Assembly: GCF_021390495.1 (NCBI RefSeq)
Contig: NZ_JAJEJP010000002.1
Location: 2,294,001-2,358,000 of the forward strand
DNA from: Paraburkholderia sp. ZP32-5
Lineage (GTDB): Bacteria; Pseudomonadota; Gammaproteobacteria; Burkholderiales; Burkholderiaceae
Direction of reading: 5' to 3'
Length of the DNA stretch: 64,000 nt
The notes below the pieces were generated by a model that made no database searches, was not told where the DNA came from, and saw nothing but the letters and a program-made list of their open reading frames with translations. The number at the start of each line of letters is the position of its first letter. The first letter of the stretch is position 1. The position numbers were made by a program, and so were the translations under genes. Below are positions 8,668 through 17,652 of the stretch, piece after piece.

Positions 8668-9498
8668 ATGAAAGTCGCCATCCTGACCCGAAGCGCCGCT
8701 TTATTCCACTCGATCAAAGAATTTTTCGAAACCCGCGATCAGTTCACCTGCGTGCAATGCGCGGACCTGCCGGCCGTGGCATCGCTTAGCCGAGGCGACC
8801 TCGCGCTCGTCATCGTGGATTCCGGCAATGACCCGCGCTTGTATATGTCGCTGTTGTCGTGGCGAATCTGCCATTGCCTCTTCACCTTGCCGTGTATCGT
8901 GATCGGCCATTGCTTCGACAGCGCCAGCATGATCGATGCGTTCAGCGCAGGCGTCGACGATATCGTCGTCGGGCCGTTGAACCTGACCGAACTGTACGCG
9001 CGCTCCATCAGCACGCTGGATCGCTATCGCAGCGTCAACACGCAAAGGCCCGATCGCATCGATTTCGGCCCGTATTCGCTGGACAAACAGGCCGGCACCG
9101 TCACACGCGACGGCATCCTAATCGCTCTGACTGCATTCGAATTCGCGGTGACCTGGCTGTTCTTTTCCAATCCGGGCAAAGTTCTCACGCGAAACTATAT
9201 TGCGCATGCGATCTGGGGCAAGGACCTCGACCTCGTGTGGCGAACCCTCGAACAGCACATCCATAAGATGCGGCGCAAGCTGAAGCTGGGTAATGCCAGC
9301 GACGTACGCATCAAAACGGTCTACTCGCTCGGCTACCGTCTCGAATTCGACGACAACAGCGAACACGCTGAAGCGATCAAAAGTGATTCGGCCGGATATG
9401 GTCGAAACAGTGCAAATTCAGTACATCTTCGCCAGGATATGTTTGCTCGAATTCGACCCGTTAATCAAAACCATGTAGGGCAGCATTCGATCTCCTGA
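8668..9498 (+). CDS. OmpR-like regulator with degenerate receiver domain (HrpG-like candidate)
   Basis: The start at 8668 (MKVAILTRSAAL) is chosen for its receiver-like opening and upstream AAGGA; 276 residues. The C-terminal winged helix (about residues 150-235: ALTAFEFAVTWLFF...RTLEQHIHKMRRKLKL...VYSLGYRLE) is a clear OmpR DNA-binding domain, and its RTLxxH...VYSxGYRLE wording resembles HrpG regulators of Hrp2 T3SS. The receiver lacks the acidic pair near residues 8-9, and the usual KP lysine is Gly (VVGP); only an Asp in IVDSGND remains. No histidine kinase is adjacent. It may act without phosphorylation. Control of the T3SS 9 kb away is a hypothesis. Confidence 0.75.
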   Translation: MKVAILTRSAALFHSIKEFFETRDQFTCVQCADLPAVASLSRGDLALVIVDSGNDPRLYMSLLSWRICHCLFTLPCIVIGHCFDSASMIDAFSAGVDDIVVGPLNLTELYARSISTLDRYRSVNTQRPDRIDFGPYSLDKQAGTVTRDGILIALTAFEFAVTWLFFSNPGKVLTRNYIAHAIWGKDLDLVWRTLEQHIHKMRRKLKLGNASDVRIKTVYSLGYRLEFDDNSEHAEAIKSDSAGYGRNSANSVHLRQDMFARIRPVNQNHVGQHSIS

Positions 9499-9845
9499 AT
9501 CGCCAGCACGCTATAGCTACCTCTCTACTGACCGTTACACACATCGATAGGCCCATGGCTCACGAGCTGCGAAGCTCGTATTCCTCGATGTCAACTCATT
9601 GATTCAGGCCTTGCTCAGCACGAGCAATGCAATCAGCGCACTGCGTCGTGCGCCGACCGTGTTCGTCTTCGAGATACGTAGCCATGCCAATTTAAATTAA
9701 GGCTAATAGAAGGAATAAAGAGCGCTTCAACGACATGCAATCAGTCCAATAACGTTCGACAGATTTTTCGGAATAAACGCAAAAGGCAAGGCGTTTTGCG
9801 TAGGCAACAACGAATCGACCCATCACCCACCAATCAGGAATTAAC
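9499..9845. other. Intergenic region, no gene seen
   Basis: This 347-base stretch holds no convincing reading frame. A small hairpin (ACGAGCT-N4-AGCTCGT, near 9560-9577) could end the regulator transcript. AT-rich sequence around 9685-9720 may hold the promoter of the next gene. Confidence 0.5.
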
Positions 9846-10946
9846 ATGCGCACACTTGCAACCGCTCTTTCACTTGCAGCCGTTACGGCATTCGGTCTCT
9901 CCGCGTGCGGCGGCAGCAGTTCGGATTCCAATCCACCGCCGCCCGCCTCCACCGCCGGCACGTTCAAGGAAACTGTTCTCGTCTCCGACGGCAGCGTCAG
10001 CGCACCGAACATCGATCCCAATCTGAAGAACGGTTGGGGCGTCGCGTTCAATCCGACCGGCACGTTCTGGGTCGCGGACAACAACACGCAGAAGTCGACG
10101 CTCTATGACGGCAATGGCGTGGTCCAATCGCTCGTCGTCACGATTCCGCCCGCTGCGAGCGGCAAGCTTGCAAGCCCCACCGGCATGCTGTTCAATAGCA
10201 CGCCCGACTTCTCCATCACCGCGAATGGCGCCACCTCCAACGCGGTGTTCATGTGGGCGACACTCGCCGGCACGATTGCCGCATGGTCGCCGAAGGTACT
10301 GCCGACCCAGGCTGTCACCGTGCATGACGACGGTGCAGGCGCGGCCGAATACACGGGGCTCACCATTGCGAGCAACGCGGGCGCGAGCACGCTGTACGCC
10401 GCCGACTTCCACAATGGCAAAGTCGATATGTTCGACAAGACGTTCACGAAGCTGTCGGTTGCGGGTGCCTTCACCGATCCGACTATTCCGGCCGGCATGA
10501 ACCCATTCGGTATTCAGGCGATCGGCAGCACGATTTTCGTGTCGTACGCGAAGCTCGGACCGGACGGTCTGAAGCAGCAGAACGGCGCGGGCAACGGTAT
10601 CGTCGATGCGTATGATCTGTCGGGTCATCTGCTTCGCCGCATCGCCAGCGGTGGCGTGTTGAATTCGCCGTGGGGCATGGCTGTCGCGCCGGCCAAATTC
10701 GGCGCTGTCAGCAATGATCTGCTGATCGGCAATTTCGGCGACGGCACCATCAATGCGTTCGATCCGAATACCGGTGCACCGAAGGGCGCGCTCACGCAAA
10801 CGGACGGAACCAAGGTGACGCAGCCGGGCCTGTGGGGTATCGAGTTCGGCAACGACGTCGATAATCAGCCGTCCAACACGCTGTTCTTCGCGGCAGGCCC
10901 GACGCCGACAACCGGTGTGTTCGGTCGCATCGATAGCTCGCAATAA
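9846..10946 (+). CDS. TIGR03118-like secreted beta-propeller lipoprotein
   Basis: The 366-residue protein begins with a lipoprotein signal (hydrophobic run ending LSACGG, lipobox Cys about residue 20), then a Ser/Pro linker and a repetitive, Gly/Asn/Asp-rich body with NHL-like blades (for example NPFGIQAIGSTIFVSYA, GVLNSPWGMAVAP, LLIGNFGDGTINAFD). This matches the TIGR03118 family of uncharacterised exported proteins. The protein probably sits at the outer membrane or in the periplasm; no enzymatic role can be assigned. It is monocistronic, closed by a strong hairpin at 10964. Confidence 0.75.
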   Translation: MRTLATALSLAAVTAFGLSACGGSSSDSNPPPPASTAGTFKETVLVSDGSVSAPNIDPNLKNGWGVAFNPTGTFWVADNNTQKSTLYDGNGVVQSLVVTIPPAASGKLASPTGMLFNSTPDFSITANGATSNAVFMWATLAGTIAAWSPKVLPTQAVTVHDDGAGAAEYTGLTIASNAGASTLYAADFHNGKVDMFDKTFTKLSVAGAFTDPTIPAGMNPFGIQAIGSTIFVSYAKLGPDGLKQQNGAGNGIVDAYDLSGHLLRRIASGGVLNSPWGMAVAPAKFGAVSNDLLIGNFGDGTINAFDPNTGAPKGALTQTDGTKVTQPGLWGIEFGNDVDNQPSNTLFFAAGPTPTTGVFGRIDSSQ

Positions 10947-10963
10947 CATCGTTCGATAAGAAA

Positions 10964-10999
10964 AAGCGCCGGGCCAGAAGAAGTTCTGACCCGGCGCTT
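10964..10999 (-). terminator. Bidirectional terminator between convergent genes
   Basis: AAGCGCCGGG (10964-10973) pairs with CCCGGCGCTT (10990-10999). On the minus strand the stem is followed by a run of T residues (TTTTTCTT), making it a classical intrinsic terminator for the catalase-family gene. On the plus strand it can also serve the lipoprotein gene. Confidence 0.75.
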
Positions 11000-11043
11000 C
11001 ATGACGTCATCAAACCGCGGCAAGACTGCGGCAGCGAAGGTCT

Positions 11044-12186
11044 TTAATGTCCACTCATGCCGGCAACCGCCTCTTCACGCGTGCGGCGCTCGTACGACAC
11101 GCGATATGTCGCGGATCGCGCGGCAAGCAGCGGATCGGCGGATGGCGCGATGCCGTCGGGCAGCATCGTCGGATCGAACACGATATCGCGGCACGGACCA
11201 TCGACTTGTGTCTGCGCCCGCTCGATAACCAGCGTGCCCACGTCGATGCGTGGCCGCCGCGACGTTGTCGCCCATTGTCGTGTCGAGTCATCGATCACGT
11301 CGCCCGGCATCGCAATGTTCAGCATCAGATGCCAGCGCAACGGGCCGTTAGAAAGTTGCGCCATCAGGCCGTAAAGCAGGAAGTCCGGATCGCGTCGCTG
11401 CTGTGCATCGGCGGGAACATAGGCATTGTCGGGCACCACCTCCCAGCGCACGAAGCGATTGATACCGTGCACGTCGGTCATCCGGAACGCGCTGATGCCG
11501 TAGTACGTCGCGTTGTCGTAACGGGATGACGGCGGATGTTGATCGACGAACCGATCAAACGCGCGGACCTCCGGATGGCTGTTCAGAAACGCCTGCATTT
11601 TCGCGGGGTCTGCACGACCGGTCCGCGGATCGCGCGCGTCCGCGTTCAGTTGCTCGAACAACGCCTGCGGCGTGCGTACGGCGAAGATCGGTACGGAGTT
11701 CATCGCGAGGCGCCAGTCTTCGCCGCGCGGTAGCGCCATACGCAGCGCAAAGCTGCGCACCGCGCCGTTGCTGTCGTTTTCGCGGGGATCGCTGCCGGGC
11801 ATCGACAGCCGCCCGACCACCGGATAACGGCCGCGCACGAACGCACTGGCGCGCGACACCAGTTCGCCCTGTCCATTGCTGTCGAAATAGCCGCTTACGC
11901 ACACGCCTTTCGCGTGATTGCGCCGGAAGCCGGGATGCGGTGTCGTGGTCGCCTCGAACGCATCGACGATGCGCGGCGCGCTCAGCCGTGATGAAAACCA
12001 TCCGCCACACCAGACGAACAGCGCGGCGAGCGTCGCGGGTACCCCGACGACTACGAACCATCGCAGCGCCAGATCAAACCGTTGAGCGCGGGGCGCCAAC
12101 TCGCGCGAGCGCCCGGCCTTCATCGGGCCCGCGTGGCCGGAGATCGAAGCTCGCGGCAACGCGGCATCGGCGTTGCGAGTCGACAT
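11044..12186 (-). CDS. Membrane-anchored catalase-family peroxidase
   Basis: ATG 12186 is preferred over an upstream TTG. The 380-residue protein has one membrane segment (WFVVVGVPATLAALFVWCGG) near residues 45-65, followed by a catalase-fold domain (HPGFRRNHAKGVCVSGYFDSNGQG..., ENDSNGAVRSFALRM) as in the SrpA-like, monodomain catalase-related peroxidases. The heme domain is therefore probably periplasmic and anchored to the inner membrane. It lies 84 bases downstream of the anti-sigma gene on the same strand, and with the SOD gene nearby it fits an ECF-controlled oxidative-stress unit. Confidence 0.85.
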   Translation of the reverse strand: MSTRNADAALPRASISGHAGPMKAGRSRELAPRAQRFDLALRWFVVVGVPATLAALFVWCGGWFSSRLSAPRIVDAFEATTTPHPGFRRNHAKGVCVSGYFDSNGQGELVSRASAFVRGRYPVVGRLSMPGSDPRENDSNGAVRSFALRMALPRGEDWRLAMNSVPIFAVRTPQALFEQLNADARDPRTGRADPAKMQAFLNSHPEVRAFDRFVDQHPPSSRYDNATYYGISAFRMTDVHGINRFVRWEVVPDNAYVPADAQQRRDPDFLLYGLMAQLSNGPLRWHLMLNIAMPGDVIDDSTRQWATTSRRPRIDVGTLVIERAQTQVDGPCRDIVFDPTMLPDGIAPSADPLLAARSATYRVSYERRTREEAVAGMSGH

Positions 12187-12270
12187 GAAACGCAACGTTG
12201 AACGCAACGTGGAATGCGACGACGTGCCAACTGATCAATAGCCCGGTACATGTGCTCGACGCCGGCCGGA

Positions 12271-13245
12271 TCAGCCCCGGCGAATGTCGTTACGCGCGTC
12301 GTTGCTGCTGACGGTGGCCGACACTTCGCCGTTGTACAGCTGCTTGCCGAGCGCGCCGAGATCGGCGGCAGCAGGCTCGCTAATCAGCGCGTAGCCGAGT
12401 TGCCCGCGACGCCACGTGACCACCTTCATGCCGTCGACGCTGGTACTCGACGGCGCCGCGTCGGCCTTCGCCTCTTTCAGCACGCACAGCGCGACCGGAT
12501 TGCCCTTCTCGGGCAGATAGACGATCTGCACCAGCGGCTTGCCGTGAAACCGCAGCCGCTGTACGCGCTTGAACGTCAGACCCTGACTGCTCAGATCGGG
12601 AATCTGCAACGCGAGATTATCGACCTCGCGAATATCGGAGACCGTGCGCGCGGTCACCTGCGAATCGGGTTGCAACTGCGCGATCGTATCGCGCGTGTAA
12701 AGCTGCTGATAGGCCGCTGCCGCGCTGACCCACGGCGACATGCCGGAATCGTTCGACGCACTGATGAAGCTGCCGCCACCCGCCAGTTGCGGCACGAGAT
12801 GCAGTCCGATGCCGGCGCAGAATGCACCGGCAACGAACGCCACCGCAAGCTTCGGCCACGACAGCCGCGGCAGTGATCGCGCGCGCGGCTTGAGCCGATG
12901 CACATTGGCGCCGGCGCTGGAGAGTTCTTCGGCGTCGCCATCATTGCTGGCGTCGTCCATGCGTTGCACCGGCTGAGCCGCTTGAGCTGGCTGAGCTGGC
13001 TCTGCGGACGCGCGCGCCAGGTGTTGACGAATCAATTCGTCGACGCTGCGGCTCAAGGACTCGGGCACAGGCGGTATCACCTGTTGCCCGAATGCTTCGT
13101 CATAGGGGAGTTGCGACGCGCGCAGCATCGACACCCGCGATGCAATTTCGTCGGATTCGCGGATCGCCGCCTCGACTTGCGCGCGTTCGTCCGTCGACAG
13201 CTCGCCGTCGACGTAGGCCAACAGATTGGCGTCATCGATCATCAT
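12271..13245 (-). CDS. Anti-sigma factor (transmembrane, RseA/ChrR-like architecture)
   Basis: The protein has 324 residues. An N-terminal sigma-binding segment (LLAYVDGELSTDERAQVEAAI, residues 8-30) resembles zinc-finger-type anti-sigma domains but lacks the HxxxCxxC motif. A single membrane span (LAVAFVAGAFCAGIGLHLV) sits near residue 135, followed by a periplasmic domain. Its ATG overlaps the TGA of the ECF sigma gene (ATGA), so the pair is co-translated and should be functional partners. A close paralogue lies at 42525-43451. Confidence 0.88.
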   Translation of the reverse strand: MMIDDANLLAYVDGELSTDERAQVEAAIRESDEIASRVSMLRASQLPYDEAFGQQVIPPVPESLSRSVDELIRQHLARASAEPAQPAQAAQPVQRMDDASNDGDAEELSSAGANVHRLKPRARSLPRLSWPKLAVAFVAGAFCAGIGLHLVPQLAGGGSFISASNDSGMSPWVSAAAAYQQLYTRDTIAQLQPDSQVTARTVSDIREVDNLALQIPDLSSQGLTFKRVQRLRFHGKPLVQIVYLPEKGNPVALCVLKEAKADAAPSSTSVDGMKVVTWRRGQLGYALISEPAAADLGALGKQLYNGEVSATVSSNDARNDIRRG

Positions 13246-13796
13246 TGCGTTGCTCGCTGGGTTCTGACGGCCCGCGCCGCCGGGGCGTCGCGGGTTTCGA
13301 ATTGCGCGCCGATGGTTTGCCGCGCGCGGGACAGCCGGCTCATGATCGTGCCGATCGGCACGTCGAGTACTTCGGCTGCTTCGGCATAGCTCAATCCTTC
13401 GACCGCGACCAGGATCATCACCGTACGTTGCGCTTCGGGCAGGCGCTCGACGGCCGCGATGATTTCCGTGTTGATCAGCGTCGTTTCAGGATTGCGCGCA
13501 CCAGGATCGGGCACGGTCTCGAGAAAGTTGTCGTCCCATTCGAGGCTCGAACGCATGCGCACGCTGCGCGCGCGCAACTCGCTGATCCAGGTGGAATGGA
13601 CGATGGAAAACATCCAGCTCAGCGGTGAAGTGCCCGGCTGCAATTGATGAGCGCGTTCGAGCCCGCGCACGCAGGCACGCTGAACGAGATCCTCGGCGTC
13701 GTGCTGATTGCGGCACAAGCGCAGAGAAAATGCCCAGAGCCGTGGCAGCATATCCGGCAGAAGACTGGGCAGATTCTCGACATCTGCTGTTGACAT
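13242..13796 (-). CDS. ECF-family RNA polymerase sigma factor
   Basis: The start at 13796 (MSTADVENLPSLLP) gives 184 residues, normal for ECF sigma factors. Region 2 is seen in LCRNQHDAEDLVQRACVRGLE and region 4 in LPEAQRTVMILVAVEGLSYA followed by IGTIMSRLSRAR. It overlaps the downstream anti-sigma gene by four bases. Neighbouring peroxidase and superoxide dismutase genes suggest the regulon answers oxidative stress, an inference from position. Confidence 0.92.
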   Translation of the reverse strand: MSTADVENLPSLLPDMLPRLWAFSLRLCRNQHDAEDLVQRACVRGLERAHQLQPGTSPLSWMFSIVHSTWISELRARSVRMRSSLEWDDNFLETVPDPGARNPETTLINTEIIAAVERLPEAQRTVMILVAVEGLSYAEAAEVLDVPIGTIMSRLSRARQTIGAQFETRDAPAARAVRTQRATQ

Positions 13797-14286
13797 GATT
13801 GACTGGCTAAAAGCAGGAATTGCCGGCCGGCCCGCCGACCGAAACTTGGCCAATACTGCAGAGTAAGAAAGCCCGGCGATTGTACAGCGAACGTTAAATA
13901 TTGTTCTGCCGCAATAACAAGGCGAGGTAGGCCCAACATAAGCAATTTCCATTGCAGTCACAAGCGCGGAGCCATCGTGGCAAGGCCCTTCACGCGACTT
14001 TGCCAGACGCGGTGCGCACCAGAAAAATTGTAAGCAAATGCTAGCGGGTTTATTCCTGAAGCGGGACTGTCTAAACGAACGGATTTCCGACGCTAAACAA
14101 ATTAACGAAAAGCTTTCAATGAGTCTTTATCTCCGGCATTAGCCATAGCCGGAAAAGAACATAGCGTCGGCAATCCACGCACCGCCCAACGCTCCAGGCG
14201 ACACCGGTACTCCGCTTTGCAGCGAATAGCGCGAGATCTTTGCGGCGACTCGAACGATCGCGCGGAGTCGCCGTCAACTTGGTCCG
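13797..14286. other. Intergenic region between ECF operon and DUF3455 gene
   Basis: This 490-base region carries no convincing gene. Toward the ECF gene it is AT-richer than its surroundings (13880-13950) and probably holds the sigma operon promoter. At the other end a hairpin (14243-14273) follows the DUF3455 gene. Confidence 0.5.
14243..14273 (-). terminator. Candidate terminator after the DUF3455 gene
   Basis: CGGCGACTC (14243-14251) pairs perfectly with GAGTCGCCG (14265-14273), just beyond the stop codon at 14287. There is no T-run. Confidence 0.4.
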
Positions 14287-14802
14287 CTATTTATAGAACA
14301 CATATTCCGCGAGGTAGGGAGAGCTGCCGACCTCATCCGCCGTCGAGCACGCTTGCGACGGCATCACGCCGCCCATCGTGTTCACCCGTTGTACATAGCG
14401 CACCGACGACAGTATTCCGTTTGCGCCGGTGCTATGGGTTTCGAGCAAGAGTTGCGGCACGCTTGCTTTTGTGCTGCTCGGCCACTGCGCGATTGCATGC
14501 CCGACAATGCGGCTGCCGTCTTCCGCTTTCCATGACGGCCCCGCTGAATGCGTAACCACCGCGCGGCCGCTCGCGTCGTATAGCGTCGCCTGCGGGCTCC
14601 TGAACACCCATTCAGGATGATGTTGCGCGTCGAACTTGCACACATAGGTCTGTACGCCGGATGCGACCAGTGTCATCGCGCGCTCGGCTCCGGGCGGATC
14701 GATGGCGGACGACGGCGCGACGGCGGGCGTCATCGCACAGGCACTTAATGTCAATGCGAGGGCAATGATCGACACGCCCGATTGCAGAAGATTCGTGGAC
14801 AT
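14287..14802 (-). CDS. DUF3455 lipoprotein
   Basis: The ATG at 14802 follows AAGGAGA, and the 171-residue product opens with a lipoprotein signal (hydrophobic core, LSACAM lipobox). The body (GVQTYVCK, EWVFRSPQATLYDASGRAVVTH, GPSWKAEDGS) matches the DUF3455 family, whose function is unknown. It lies 52 bases downstream of the superoxide dismutase gene on the same strand and is probably co-transcribed. Confidence 0.8.
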   Translation of the reverse strand: MSTNLLQSGVSIIALALTLSACAMTPAVAPSSAIDPPGAERAMTLVASGVQTYVCKFDAQHHPEWVFRSPQATLYDASGRAVVTHSAGPSWKAEDGSRIVGHAIAQWPSSTKASVPQLLLETHSTGANGILSSVRYVQRVNTMGGVMPSQACSTADEVGSSPYLAEYVFYK

Positions 14803-14854
14803 GGATTTCTCCTTGAATGGATGGCGAAGAACACGCAATACGGTCCGCGCCGGA

Positions 14855-15622
14855 TCAGACACGCTCGAAGTTGGCCGATGCAAACGCCCAGTTCAGATGA
14901 CTCGAAACGGTTGCCACGAGGTAATCCGGACGGCGATTCTGGTAGTCGAGGTAATACGCGTGTTCCCAGACGTCGACGGTCAATAGCGGCACCAGACCGC
15001 GCGTAGTCGGCGTTTCAGCATTCGTCGACTTGATCACTGCAAGCTCGCCGCGATCGACGACGAGCCATCCCCAGCCGCTGCCGAATTGCGATGCCGACGT
15101 CGCCACCAGAGCTTTCGACAGTGCTTCCATAGAACCGAATTTGCGTTCGATCGCCGCTTGCAGTTTTGCGCTCGGCGCGGTCGCGGCGGGACTCAGCGAA
15201 TTCCAGTAGAAGTTGTGATTCCATGCCTGCGCGGCATTGTTGAATACATCGGCCAGCGCCGGCTGATCGTGCGACTGGATAATGATCTGCTCGAGCGACG
15301 CCTGCTGCAGCGGCGTGCCCGCCAGCAGCTTGTGCAGATTGTCGAAGTACGCCCGATGGTGCTTGCCGTAGTGAATCGCGACCGTGCGAGCCGAGATCGC
15401 CGGTTCGAGCGCATTCTCCGCGTAAGGCAGCGGCGGCAGTGTTTGCGGCGAAGCGCCGAGATAGGCGGGAACGACGCTTACCATCGGCTTCGCGCCGGTT
15501 TGCGGCGAAGCCGCTGAATCCTGCGTCGTAGTGGCGAGTGCAAACCTGGAGAGCGCGGCACCGGCTGAAGACAACAATCCGGTTGCAATCAGGCGACGGC
15601 GCGAAATAAGCGTTTTAAACAT
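14855..15622 (-). CDS. Exported Fe/Mn superoxide dismutase
   Basis: With the start at 15622 the protein has 255 residues. Its first 35 residues form a Tat-like signal (ISRRRLIATGLLSSAGAA). The mature part keeps the SOD metal ligands: HYGKHHRAYF, WNHNFYW and the DVWEHAYYLDY signature. An exported SodB-type enzyme would remove superoxide in the periplasm. That fits the membrane-anchored catalase-type peroxidase and the ECF pair nearby. DUF3455 follows on the same strand. Confidence 0.9.
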   Translation of the reverse strand: MFKTLISRRRLIATGLLSSAGAALSRFALATTTQDSAASPQTGAKPMVSVVPAYLGASPQTLPPLPYAENALEPAISARTVAIHYGKHHRAYFDNLHKLLAGTPLQQASLEQIIIQSHDQPALADVFNNAAQAWNHNFYWNSLSPAATAPSAKLQAAIERKFGSMEALSKALVATSASQFGSGWGWLVVDRGELAVIKSTNAETPTTRGLVPLLTVDVWEHAYYLDYQNRRPDYLVATVSSHLNWAFASANFERV

Positions 15623-15903
15623 GGCGAGTCCGTAGGTGTGGGGAGAATGCGGCCACCGTTCCATTGCCGGTTGGCCGAGGCTGCACCCACATAACGCCGG
15701 ACTCGCGCGTCTATTCCCTGTTATTTCGACACCCGTGATCTGCTCGCGTAGCCGACGAAACATGACAGCACAATGACAGCCTGGTCGCACAAAGTACTAT
15801 TTCGTAAGCCAAGGGCCGAGCGCAGCGATGCTGCCTCGGCCCATTAGCGTCGAGAAGTCCCTTACCAGTCGCGGCAAGAACCGGAACTCGCTCGCGGGTC
15901 TGG

Positions 15904-17616
15904 TCAGAACTCGATAACCCGCGGCGTCAGCAACACGAGCCGTTGCATATGGCTATCCGAACTCTGGTGATAGCGGAACAACGCACCGAGCACGGGGATC
16001 TTCGACAGCCCCGGCACGCCCGACACGCCGTTTGTATTGCTGTCGACCTTATAGCCGGCAATCAGCAGGCTCTCGCCCTGATAGATCACCGCTTCGGTAT
16101 TGATGCTGCTGGTGGTGACCACCGGAATCTTCGACACCTCTTCGCCGGTGATATGACCGTCCTCCACCGCGACTCGCAGCTTGATCTCGGTCTTGTCGCC
16201 TTCGTTGACGATCATCGGCATCACGCGCAACGACGTGCCGACCGACACGCTATACAGATCTCCCGACGTATATCCCTGCACCGGAATGAAGAAGCGCGTC
16301 TTGCTATCCATCGTCGCCTCGACATTGTCGAGCGTCGCGACCTTGGGGCTCGAATCGATCTTCGCGAGGCTCTGGCTTTCGAGCGCGCTGATATTGGCGA
16401 GGAAGAACCTGCCGCTATTGCCCAGCACCGCGCTGAAATTGGCGCCCGGTGCGTTCGCGAAACCCCCGCTATTGATCGACGTCAGCGACACGTCGCCGCT
16501 TTGCGCATGCCAGTCGACGCCGAGTTGCTTCAGTGCGTTGTCATCGATCTCGATGATATGTGCTTCGATCTCGACCACCTGGCGTTTCACATCGAGTCGG
16601 TCGACGAGCTGTTGATATTCGCCGATACGATCCGGCAGATCGCGAATCAGCACGGTATTGGTCTGCGCATCCGCCTGGATCACCGGCAACGAGCCCGCGC
16701 TCTTCGGCACCGCACCGGTGCCCGCGCTCGCGTCCTGGCCGCCGCTTTGTCCCTGGCCGTTGCCGTAGCCGCCATAACCGCCGTCGCTATTGGCCCCGTT
16801 GGCACCACTCAAGCTGCCCGGCAACGGCGGCAGAATGCCGCCGCCCTTGCCGCCGAACGGCCCGCCGCCGCCGAGCAGACCGCTTGCGTCCGGCATCGGC
16901 GGCACGCGGTCGGTGCCCGTCGCGGCCAGATTGCTGGCGTCCTGCCGCGAGGCGGTTTGAGCATCGGTATCGTTGGACTGCTGGTAGAGGCTTTGCAGAA
17001 TATGCGCAACACCCGGCACCCTGACGGACTTTCCGTCGATCATCACATCGTGATCCGCGGCCCAACCGTGCTTCAGATGAAACACCCGCACCTCGCTGCC
17101 GGTGCGGCGATCGGCGTTCTGGTCGATACGGTGCGCGAGATCGCTGACCAGCGACACGAAGCGCTTCGGCCCGGTGACGAGCGCAGTGCCCTGCGTCTCG
17201 TCGTAGGAGATCGGGAAACGGCCGTCGTCGATGCCCATTTCCTTCAGCGAACTTTGCAGCGTGTGGATGTTGGCGAAATCGAGCTTGATCAGCTGGCTGG
17301 TCACGTCGTTGGCGCTGCTGATGGACAGCACGGTGCCGTCGAAGAACCAGACGAAGCCGAAGGTGGCCGCCAGCGTATCGATGAACTTGCGCGGCGGCAG
17401 GTCGAAGGTGCCCGACACCGTACCCTGCACGTCGGGCGCAATCGTCGTGACGATGCCCTGACTGGCGGTGAAGTCGCGCAACACATCTTTCAGGTCTTTG
17501 GAATCGACGGTCAGATGCACCGTCATATGACGCCAGGCGACCGGCGCGGCATGCGCCGGGTTCATCGCGAGGCAGAGGGAAAGGCCGATGGCGCCCAGGC
17601 CGGCTTTGAGTTTCAT
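15904..17616 (-). CDS. sctC: T3SS outer-membrane secretin SctC (HrcC)
   Basis: The protein has 570 residues with a Sec signal ending ...NPAHAAP. N-terminal ring-building domains (LTVDSKDLKDVLRDFTASQG; TFDLPPRKFIDTLAATFGFVWFF) are followed by a Gly-rich linker at about residues 245-315 and the C-terminal secretin domain ending in VPGLSKIPVLGALFRY. It forms the outer-membrane ring through which substrates leave. It begins 36 bases after the hrpB stop on the same strand, so the HrpB-type box at 19270 probably drives both. No separate box was found directly in front of it. Confidence 0.95.
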   Translation of the reverse strand: MKLKAGLGAIGLSLCLAMNPAHAAPVAWRHMTVHLTVDSKDLKDVLRDFTASQGIVTTIAPDVQGTVSGTFDLPPRKFIDTLAATFGFVWFFDGTVLSISSANDVTSQLIKLDFANIHTLQSSLKEMGIDDGRFPISYDETQGTALVTGPKRFVSLVSDLAHRIDQNADRRTGSEVRVFHLKHGWAADHDVMIDGKSVRVPGVAHILQSLYQQSNDTDAQTASRQDASNLAATGTDRVPPMPDASGLLGGGGPFGGKGGGILPPLPGSLSGANGANSDGGYGGYGNGQGQSGGQDASAGTGAVPKSAGSLPVIQADAQTNTVLIRDLPDRIGEYQQLVDRLDVKRQVVEIEAHIIEIDDNALKQLGVDWHAQSGDVSLTSINSGGFANAPGANFSAVLGNSGRFFLANISALESQSLAKIDSSPKVATLDNVEATMDSKTRFFIPVQGYTSGDLYSVSVGTSLRVMPMIVNEGDKTEIKLRVAVEDGHITGEEVSKIPVVTTSSINTEAVIYQGESLLIAGYKVDSNTNGVSGVPGLSKIPVLGALFRYHQSSDSHMQRLVLLTPRVIEF

Positions 17617-17652
17617 AGTGGCAGACTTGCGAAGAAGATGAGAAGGAATGAA

